Assembly: GCA_002840735.1 (NCBI GenBank)
Contig: PHBY01000016.1
Location: 1-61,871 of the forward strand
DNA from: Chloroflexi bacterium HGW-Chloroflexi-2
GTDB lineage: Bacteria > Chloroflexota > Anaerolineae > Anaerolineales > Anaerolineaceae
Direction of reading: 5' to 3'
DNA: 61,871 nt
Shown: one piece after another, positions 17,376 through 24,524 of the stretch
Layout of the letters: each line of letters starts with the position of its first letter
How positions within the stretch are numbered: position 1 is the stretch's first letter
Position numbers and translations under genes: made by a program
Notes under the pieces: generated by a model
Databases searched by the model: none
Seen by the model: only the letters and a program-made list of their open reading frames with translations
Told to the model about the DNA's origin: nothing

Positions 17376-19816
17376 AACGACTCCAAATCCAGAACCATGC
17401 TTGTGCCGGATCGTCCATCCAGTTGAACCCGGGAACCAGATGCACCCTGGGTAACTTCCAATGCTATATTCGCCATGCGGGCTGATTGGATCCGTTCCCC
17501 CATCAGAACGATTTCTACATCTCCAGGGGCAGCACTGATTTCCACCAACAACTGACTTCCATTGCGCGTATAGGAAACCGCAACGGGTTCGCATTCTTCA
17601 TCTTCAACCAGGATCTTTTCACTCCCCGCTGGAAGATAGATCTCAATCGTCAAAGGATCCATTGGCTTTTGGTTGACATAATCCATCTCCGGTCCCATCG
17701 GGATGATAGAACCAGCTTTCACCCACAGGGGTAAGGTCTCCAGCGGTACATCAATGGTTAACCACTGCCGACCACTCAACACTTCTTTCGACCAGTAATC
17801 CACCCAGGTGCCGGCGGGCAGATACACCTTGGTGCGTCCATCACGGGTTAACACAGGTGCCACCAGGAAGCGATCGCCAAACATATACTGCAGATCAACG
17901 TGCTGGGTGGTGGGATCATCCTGAAATTCAAGCACCATCGGACGTGCCATCGGGATGCCAGTGCGGGTGGATTGAACAGCCTGTGAATAGATGTAGGGTA
18001 ACAGACGGTAGCGTAATTTCAAATACTTCATTGAAATCTGCTCCACTTCTTCCCCAAACGTCCACGGTTCTCGCGCTTGTTTACCATGCGCGCGTACATG
18101 CGAAGAAAAGACGCCTACCTGCATCCAGCGCGCATAAACCACTTCATCCTTGGGAAAAGAATCTTTAACTTCTTCTTTGTAAGACTCATTAAAATCCACG
18201 TGGAAACAATCATCGAAGAAATGGGGTGAATAATCAAATCCGCCCACATCATGGCTGCTGAAAGGCACACCCGACATACCGTAACCCAACATCGCCCGCA
18301 CCTGACAGGCTAGTTGATTCAACGTCGAGTAACTGTCCCCACCCCACTGCACCGGATAGCGCTGCGAGCCGGCATAGGCAGAACGACCCCACACCAATCC
18401 TCTACCAAATTTCTTTTTGGTTAATTCAAAGGCGGTGCGATTATAGATCAAAGGATACAGATTATGCATTTCCAGGCCATTGCGGCCATCGTAGTAAAGG
18501 CCATCAATCGGAGCCTGTTCACCGAAATCAGTCTTAAAAACCGCTGCCCCCAGGTCGATTAATTTTTCTAATTTTCCCTGCCACCATGTGCAAGCCTCCG
18601 GATTGGTGAAATCCACCGCTGCCAGACCTTGTTTGTCACTCGAGAAAGCCTCCATCACGTTGCAGACTTCTCCATTCGCATCTTTAACGAACACACCCAG
18701 GGCTTTGCCTTCTTCAAACAGCGGGTGACTCTTAGGCACATACGGGTGAATCCACAGACAGGTGCGAATGCCTTGCTCACGCATCCAGGCCATCATCTCA
18801 GCCGGTTGTGGGAATTGTTTCTCATCCCACTCATAATGACACCAAGGTCCCTCTCCCATCCACCAGGGATCCAGGCTCAACACATCACAGGGGAAACCGC
18901 GCCTGCGCATCTCGGTCACCACCTCTTCCACCTCCTGGCGATTACGATAACCGGCTCGTGAAATCCAGAAACCAAATGACCACTTGGGGGGAATGGGGGC
19001 AAACCCAGTTAATTCTGCATAGCGTTTCAAAATGTGTTTATAACTGGGACCATAAATCAGGAATAAATCCAGCTGGGAATCCCGTAAATGGATGGAATAG
19101 CTGACCGAAGAATCACTGCCCAGCCGGAATAACATCGGATAGGACGAATGCATAAACAAGGCGTAACCGGAACTGCTCAACAACAGAGGTACATTTTTAT
19201 ACGAGCGCGATGTGCTCACATTGCCACTATCCACCGCCCATAAGGGAATTTCATGCTTCCATTTATCCAGGGAGGTGAATTTTTCACCCAACCCATAAAA
19301 CGATTCACCGGGTTGGATCGAAACACTCTGACGCACAAAATAATCACCGGATTCTGAGACTTCAAAGCCCGTTGGTGGCACTTCGAAACCGGGTCCGTAG
19401 GCACGATCTTCGGTGCTCTCCTGATAAAATATGTGACCTTTACCAGACTCAGGATGATCATAAGCTGTCACCTGCCAATTGCGGGGGAATTCCACCCGAA
19501 TTCTTGAGGTGGATATAATCAACCGATCATCCTGCTGATCTATAGAAAAAGGTACTGGTGGAAATTCACAGCGTACAAGCATATCCGATCCGCATTCAAT
19601 GATGCCCTGAAGATTCATGCGCATACGGAATACATCCTCCGCGATGACATCCACCTGATAGGTCAATGGTTCGCCGGTAGCCAGGGCACAATTAAAAACC
19701 ACACCTGATTCTGTTTTTTGATATGAATTCCAGGTGCGGATATAGTGCCGCGGCGCATAGATGTTGGTCACATCCAATGGTTCAGCAATTGACTTCCAAT
19801 CAATATTTTTTTTCAT
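17372..19816 (-). CDS. Glycoside hydrolase family 31 (alpha-xylosidase/alpha-glucosidase)
   Basis: 814 residues, complete. The (beta/alpha)8 catalytic domain is central, with the nucleophile D430 in KTDFGE and acid/base D494 in WGGDSYST; both contexts resemble the YicI alpha-xylosidase subgroup. N-terminal beta-sandwich and C-terminal beta domains are present, and there is no signal peptide, so it is cytoplasmic. Its place in a nitrogen-heterocycle cluster is odd: it might free an aglycone from a glycoside, or simply be a neighbour. An inverted-repeat operator candidate lies about 180 nt upstream. The start has only a weak ribosome site. Confidence 0.92.
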   Translation of the reverse strand: MKKNIDWKSIAEPLDVTNIYAPRHYIRTWNSYQKTESGVVFNCALATGEPLTYQVDVIAEDVFRMRMNLQGIIECGSDMLVRCEFPPVPFSIDQQDDRLIISTSRIRVEFPRNWQVTAYDHPESGKGHIFYQESTEDRAYGPGFEVPPTGFEVSESGDYFVRQSVSIQPGESFYGLGEKFTSLDKWKHEIPLWAVDSGNVSTSRSYKNVPLLLSSSGYALFMHSSYPMLFRLGSDSSVSYSIHLRDSQLDLFLIYGPSYKHILKRYAELTGFAPIPPKWSFGFWISRAGYRNRQEVEEVVTEMRRRGFPCDVLSLDPWWMGEGPWCHYEWDEKQFPQPAEMMAWMREQGIRTCLWIHPYVPKSHPLFEEGKALGVFVKDANGEVCNVMEAFSSDKQGLAAVDFTNPEACTWWQGKLEKLIDLGAAVFKTDFGEQAPIDGLYYDGRNGLEMHNLYPLIYNRTAFELTKKKFGRGLVWGRSAYAGSQRYPVQWGGDSYSTLNQLACQVRAMLGYGMSGVPFSSHDVGGFDYSPHFFDDCFHVDFNESYKEEVKDSFPKDEVVYARWMQVGVFSSHVRAHGKQAREPWTFGEEVEQISMKYLKLRYRLLPYIYSQAVQSTRTGIPMARPMVLEFQDDPTTQHVDLQYMFGDRFLVAPVLTRDGRTKVYLPAGTWVDYWSKEVLSGRQWLTIDVPLETLPLWVKAGSIIPMGPEMDYVNQKPMDPLTIEIYLPAGSEKILVEDEECEPVAVSYTRNGSQLLVEISAAPGDVEIVLMGERIQSARMANIALEVTQGASGSRVQLDGRSGTSMVLDLESL

Positions 19817-19997
19817 TGAATCATTCCATTAAAGTCTTTGTTTTGTAGTTTGAATTTCTGCCCTACCATTGAATCCACCAAAGCACATTCCTGAAGATTT
19901 TTGGATTGAAACACTCAATTAACAAACAAAATTTCCTGATCCGGGATATGAACACCAGATTGAAAGCAGCATTGGAAAAAGAACGAGTTTAACGATT

Positions 19998-20026
19998 AAT
20001 GTAAAGCCTTACTTTACATTGTAAAG
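19998..20026 (-). promoter_or_regulatory. Inverted-repeat operator candidate upstream of the GH31 gene
   Basis: AATGTAAAG (19998-20006), a 5-nt spacer and CTTTACATT (20012-20020) form a perfect 9-bp inverted repeat, followed at once by a third half-site TGTAAAG (20020-20026). It sits in the 264-nt gap between the methyltransferase and GH31 genes. The rest of that gap is AT-rich and featureless. The regulator is not identifiable. Confidence 0.5.
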
Positions 20027-20080
20027 TTTAACATAAATCAAGGCGAAATTCAACTATTTTTAAGAAATTTTATAACCGAA

Positions 20081-20947
20081 TCAATGTGATTTTCTTCTCT
20101 GAGCACGCCAATAATTAATGTAGCGTTTTCCACCCACATCATGATTCATCAAAAAATCCATGGCACGCACTGTGCTCACCAATCCAGCCGTATCAGGGTT
20201 GACAATCGCCGAATGCAGACCCCAGGGAATGGCGCCAATCAGATAAGCCAGGTCAATTACCGTCTGATCCGGCATGCCAAACCCGGCATTGCCTATTCCC
20301 AGAATGGTGGAAACTTTCAACTCATCCTGAAAGCGTTTGAGGGTTTGCAGGGTGATTTCAAAGGTCTCGGGTTCTGCTGAAGAAGCCAGGCAGACACCAT
20401 CCATCACCAGATCATCACGCGAAATTCCCATCCCCTCACAGGCATCGATGATCACCTGGGCTTCATACACGCGCTCATCCACCACCTTGGGAAGTCCATA
20501 GGTATCGCCAATGGGCATCCCAACCATGGCTGCGCCAAATTTTTTAGCGATGGGTAAAAGCTCATCCAGAACTTTTCGTTCCGCAGAAACTGAGTTGATC
20601 AGCGCTTTATCCGGATAAATTTCCTGTAAGGCAGCTTCCAAAGCCTGCACATTTCGGGTATCCAGCGCAATCGGGCACCCTACTTCCTGCTTGATAGACC
20701 ATGCAATGCGCGGTAACAACTCCACCTCATCCAGATCCTGATGAAAGATGAGAATATCGACCATATCCAATCCTGCAGCGTGTCCCGCACGAGCAATTTC
20801 AATTAATCTACTTACGTCATTCTTCTGTAATTGTTCAAAAATAGCTGGATCCTGATCCATGATCCGTAATTGGTCGTTGATTAATACAGTGGGAAGACCT
20901 TTTCCAATCAAAAGATCACCATTGGGTGATGTTAATCGTGTTGTCAA
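20081..20947 (-). CDS. Pterin-dependent methyltransferase (DHPS-fold, MeTr/MtrH-like)
   Basis: About 288 residues of the pterin-binding TIM-barrel family that includes AcsE-type methyltetrahydrofolate:corrinoid methyltransferase and MtrH. LDTRN, INSVSAE and GIGNAGFG match the pterin-binding strands (LDT, NSV, GxSNxxFG positions). The frame has no early ATG; it opens at TTG 20965, but an AAAGGA site lies ahead of a second TTG at 20947, which I prefer. First gene of the long minus-strand string. It would pass a methyl group between tetrahydrofolate and a corrinoid protein, though no corrinoid protein gene is seen here. Confidence 0.82.
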   Translation of the reverse strand: MTTRLTSPNGDLLIGKGLPTVLINDQLRIMDQDPAIFEQLQKNDVSRLIEIARAGHAAGLDMVDILIFHQDLDEVELLPRIAWSIKQEVGCPIALDTRNVQALEAALQEIYPDKALINSVSAERKVLDELLPIAKKFGAAMVGMPIGDTYGLPKVVDERVYEAQVIIDACEGMGISRDDLVMDGVCLASSAEPETFEITLQTLKRFQDELKVSTILGIGNAGFGMPDQTVIDLAYLIGAIPWGLHSAIVNPDTAGLVSTVRAMDFLMNHDVGGKRYINYWRAQRRKSH

Positions 20948-21179
20948 TTTGTTAGGTCCTTTCAAATTAATAAATTAATTATGGATGTGTTCAATTAAAC
21001 CAATCCTTTTTTAATAATTTCGAAAGCTTGCTAAAACCCTTATTTATTCCTGAATGATTGGTTGTGTTGACAATTCAAACCTCTACTTGATAGGAAGTAT
21101 TGGAATGACATAGATAATTTCAAAAGTAATCTAATAAATACGATCCAATCCTATGGATTTACTAAAAAGTGAGATCAAT

Positions 21180-23387
21180 TCAATCACTCAACCAAACAGC
21201 ATGCTCAATAATAGAATATTGCTTCAACGAAATTGACTCTATTAATATATCAAATTCTGCATAATGATTTTCAAGATCTGCTCCAAAAATTTCTAAGTCA
21301 AATTCAGTTTCATTTTCACTATTAATCATTAGAAGAATGATTTGATCACTATCCGGTGACCACACCGCTTGCGGATTTAAGCTACCATACGACCCTTTTA
21401 TTTTTCCGTGGTCAAATGCCATTCTCATTTCCAAATCCTCTATAAAAAAATGTAAGGCTAAAGATTTTTCAAAGTAATTACTGTATTCATCATACAGAAC
21501 AAATAATTTATGTCCATCTGCTGAAAAGACATAATCAGCTACTTTTGGATTTACTCGAAACCCTCCTGGATGAGGAAAATAGAACACCCGGCGGGAAAGC
21601 AAACCTAATTCTCTCTCTTCCACCAATAAAACCGGGTTTTGAAAGTAATTGTATTTATTCGCATGCTTGGGATCCTGAAAAGCGTAAAATTCACCTGAAC
21701 CTGAAAACACTAGATTTTCTTTCTCCATTATTTCTTGTGTGCTGGATGTCTCAAGATTCGTAACCCACAAACCATCTTGCTGACAAAAATCAAATGCAGA
21801 GCAAGCGCCACTCTCCCAATAAATTTTTTCTGGCGGTCGATATTTAATAAGTCGTATTGGGTTTATTTCTTCTTGTTCAAAAATAACTTCTCTGTCGTTA
21901 CTATCAATATCCATCCGATTAATTCGCGTTTGAATATCTTCCTCTGTGATAACGATAATTGAATTTCCATATAGATCAAAAAAGGCTGTATCAACACCAT
22001 TAACAAAAAAATCATGAAGGATTAACCGAACGGACTGATCTTTGCGATTGATGAGGTATAAATTAGATCCTTTATTGACTAATACAAATTTTTGATCAAC
22101 AGAAACATCTTGAATGCTATAACCAGGTTCGGAGATTAATTTCACTGTTTTAGTAAGATATTCCAATTTATAAATTCCTTGTGAAGTTAATCCATCTCCG
22201 TTATTGCTGAAAAGATCATAATAAATGCAATCACCTTCGCACTCAAATTCAAAGGTTGGTAAATTTACATCCACAAGGTCTTCATTTTCATTAACAATCA
22301 ATTCATGTTCAGAAATATCTTCTTCTGCTTTCTTTTCAAGCTTGGATTGATTAGTCCATGACCAAATTTTATATAATGTCCGCAATGCCAGTATTTGTTT
22401 AAGGTCATAGCCAGCATCACTTAAATGAAAACCTTCGCGATTTGGATCAATCCCATAATTTTCTAAATATTGAGCTGCCTGATAAAAATTAATCAATGGA
22501 ACGTCATATTCAAAAGCAATTCGCGCCATTGCCGGGTTAATCACATGAGTTTCTGCTTCTGCTTTATCTGCTTTGGTTATAATAATCGGTAATGTCCCTT
22601 GATTAATGCTAAATTCAACGATTGTTCGTAAATAACTCTCATAACGGTCAACAGTTCCATTTTCACGCCAGGTTTCCATATTAATGAAAGCAATGCTCGG
22701 GTTTTGTTCCCGCCATTCACATTCCAATGGTGTTTCTCCACGAATACAATGGTCTGGATCGGAACGGATTGATGTCAAGACGGATGCTGCTGTAAATCCT
22801 CCCCGCACAGCATTTCCTTCGCGGGTAAAAGATGGACGATAGTATTCGATCATATCTTCCAAATACTGGTCAGACGGGGATAAAGAATACTGATGGATGC
22901 CAAATTTTCCTAAAAACACAAAGGGTATCGCCTGGCAATCACCAACTACTGAAATATTTTGCGGGTTTCTTCCGGATAAAATACCAGATTGGTATATAGA
23001 AAAAGCATTCTCACTGATCTCAGGTAGAATTGGTAAACCTTTCCAATTAAAACTATCGGGAATTTCGCGCTTGTTAATTTCAAGCAGAGCAGAGTAACTC
23101 TCTTCAATATTCACATCCGCATTGTCCTCAATAATCTCAGGTGATATCAATTCAAAATTATTTTGGATTTCATTCTCTGTTAATTCATCTTGCGTTTCTT
23201 TAATTTGCGATTTTACACCTGAATTTTCCCAACTATTTAATTGTTGTACCCCCTGCACTTGTTGTGTTTGATTTTGTTTTGAATCGGCTGGGGAACAAGA
23301 AACAATTATAACAACCAGGAAACTTAAGAAAATTATTACAGTTGTTCGTAAATTGAATAATATTCGCAAAAAGAAAGAAATATTCAT
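21180..23387 (-). CDS. SGNH-hydrolase-like lipoprotein with C-terminal propeller-like region
   Basis: 735 residues. A hydrophobic leader with lipobox IVSC (C31) predicts an exported lipoprotein. Residues 30-110 are low-complexity and acidic. At about 145-345 an SGNH-like domain is suggested by VVGDCQ (GDS-type block with C151 in the Ser position) and by GFHLSDAGY with H321 as catalytic His candidate. From about 370 onward beta-rich repeats resemble a TolB/WD40-type propeller (WSPDSDQIILL near the end). Clearly AT-richer than its neighbours. Probably an extracellular carbohydrate or envelope-associated protein. The 200-nt gap downstream of it (20966-21179) holds nothing recognisable. Confidence 0.72.
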   Translation of the reverse strand: MNISFFLRILFNLRTTVIIFLSFLVVIIVSCSPADSKQNQTQQVQGVQQLNSWENSGVKSQIKETQDELTENEIQNNFELISPEIIEDNADVNIEESYSALLEINKREIPDSFNWKGLPILPEISENAFSIYQSGILSGRNPQNISVVGDCQAIPFVFLGKFGIHQYSLSPSDQYLEDMIEYYRPSFTREGNAVRGGFTAASVLTSIRSDPDHCIRGETPLECEWREQNPSIAFINMETWRENGTVDRYESYLRTIVEFSINQGTLPIIITKADKAEAETHVINPAMARIAFEYDVPLINFYQAAQYLENYGIDPNREGFHLSDAGYDLKQILALRTLYKIWSWTNQSKLEKKAEEDISEHELIVNENEDLVDVNLPTFEFECEGDCIYYDLFSNNGDGLTSQGIYKLEYLTKTVKLISEPGYSIQDVSVDQKFVLVNKGSNLYLINRKDQSVRLILHDFFVNGVDTAFFDLYGNSIIVITEEDIQTRINRMDIDSNDREVIFEQEEINPIRLIKYRPPEKIYWESGACSAFDFCQQDGLWVTNLETSSTQEIMEKENLVFSGSGEFYAFQDPKHANKYNYFQNPVLLVEERELGLLSRRVFYFPHPGGFRVNPKVADYVFSADGHKLFVLYDEYSNYFEKSLALHFFIEDLEMRMAFDHGKIKGSYGSLNPQAVWSPDSDQIILLMINSENETEFDLEIFGADLENHYAEFDILIESISLKQYSIIEHAVWLSD

Positions 23388-23478
23388 TATGAGATAAGGT
23401 GAGATAATATTATTTAAATTATAGCATGACTAAACAAATTCTATTTCCTACCGAGACTTTGCAGAAGAGCATTTAAAC

Positions 23479-23508
23479 CCAGATCGCCCGCTTTTGCGGG
23501 CGATCTGG
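23479..23508 (-). terminator. Strong hairpin after the fasciclin remnant
   Basis: CCAGATCGCCCGC, TTTT, GCGGGCGATCTGG gives a perfect 13-bp GC-rich stem. It lies 33 nt past the stop codon of the decayed fasciclin reading frame and is probably that gene's old terminator. No T-run follows on the minus strand. Confidence 0.6.
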
Positions 23509-23540
23509 TCTACCAATAATTTTGTCTGTACGAACCTAAC

Positions 23541-23612
23541 CTATTTGGGGAGAAGGACTGTATCAATCACGTGGATGATACCATTGCTAGTGACAAAGGC
23601 GGTTATAAGAGA
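23541..23612 (-). pseudogene. Remnant of a fasciclin (FAS1) domain protein, C-terminal end
   Basis: Reading the minus strand from about 23612 to a TAG at 23541-23543 gives TAFVTSNGIIHVIDTVLLPK, the highly characteristic C-terminal strand of FAS1 domains (SNGxIHVID, VLLP). Upstream the frame loses similarity and meets a TAA within about 15 codons, and no start or earlier FAS1 motifs are present. So only the last 20 or so codons remain, with the hairpin terminator still behind them. FAS1 proteins are secreted adhesion or envelope proteins. The gene was presumably removed by deletion near the present metallo-beta-lactamase gene. Confidence 0.75.
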
Positions 23613-23678
23613 CCCACAAGAAATCTCCTGTGAATTCCCAAATTAAAAAGATCAGAAAAGAAAGAAATTTAACCGCGG

Positions 23679-24512
23679 TTATTCTGGAAATTCCACCGTG
23701 TTACCCGCATTAATCATATGGATTCTATCTCCTAATTTTTCCATCAGTCTGTCAATCGCATTTTTACCAGTACAATGATTCAGATAAAAGTTGCAATCCG
23801 GGTAACGATCCTGAAAAACATCAACGATATGATCAAGATACTGATCATCTGCTGAAATTAGATGGGTACCACCAATCACCCCAATGATGGGGCCGCCAAA
23901 CACTTTCTCAGTATGATACAGGGTATTTAATATGCCCGCATGGCTGCACCCGCAAATCAGCACATTTCCTGCCGATGTTTTTAACACCAGCGAAAGATCA
24001 TCCTGATAAGGATCATGCTCCCAACCTGCCTGCGTGTGAACCATGTGATGTTTACTGATACCCATTCTTTCAGGTCTTTCCAGGATGGTGCCGGTTGTCC
24101 ATAAGCCAGGTTTGACTTCTACAGGATCATCGCTCAGTTTCAGGTAAAAATAGTGTGACAAATCTGATTCCTTCATGGTCATCCCAATCGATTTATACAC
24201 ATCATCTTTACTTGAATAGCGGGCTCTGAATAGATCACTGTTTGCATACAATGGGATCGTGGTTCGCTCAGGAAAAATCGCCGCCACCCCACCGGAGTGA
24301 TCATAATGCGCATGGCTAAAAACCAATGCATCAATGTTGATGGGTAAGAGCCCCAACACTTGTAGATTATGAGATAAAACCTCCGGGCTCTGACCGGTAT
24401 CAAAGAGCACATTGGCGTGCTGCATTTCTATCCAGAATGATACCCCATGCTCTTTTTTAAGACCTGAGCCTTCCATAACTTCGTCATTTACTACACAGAT
24501 TATTTTTGTCAT
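23679..24512 (-). CDS. Metallo-beta-lactamase-fold hydrolase of the COG1237 (dihydropterin-related) family
   Basis: 277 residues. Metal motif HAHYDH at 67-72, further ligands in CGCSHAG and GGTHLIS, and FYLNHCTG near the C-terminus. This pattern matches the family annotated as 7,8-dihydropterin-6-yl-methyl-aminobenzene-phosphate synthase-like. It is cytoplasmic. The gene has an AGGAGG site and follows the molybdenum hydroxylase gene by 12 nt, so it is likely an operon partner, perhaps in hydroxylase maturation or product handling; that role is inference. Confidence 0.85.
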   Translation of the reverse strand: MTKIICVVNDEVMEGSGLKKEHGVSFWIEMQHANVLFDTGQSPEVLSHNLQVLGLLPINIDALVFSHAHYDHSGGVAAIFPERTTIPLYANSDLFRARYSSKDDVYKSIGMTMKESDLSHYFYLKLSDDPVEVKPGLWTTGTILERPERMGISKHHMVHTQAGWEHDPYQDDLSLVLKTSAGNVLICGCSHAGILNTLYHTEKVFGGPIIGVIGGTHLISADDQYLDHIVDVFQDRYPDCNFYLNHCTGKNAIDRLMEKLGDRIHMINAGNTVEFPE

Positions 24513-24524
24513 TTCTCCTCCTGT

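Noticed and set aside
17376-17594. N-terminal extension of the hydantoinase
   Set aside because: It lies inside the GH31 coding sequence and is not protein-like for the family; ATG ATG with GGAG is at 17375.
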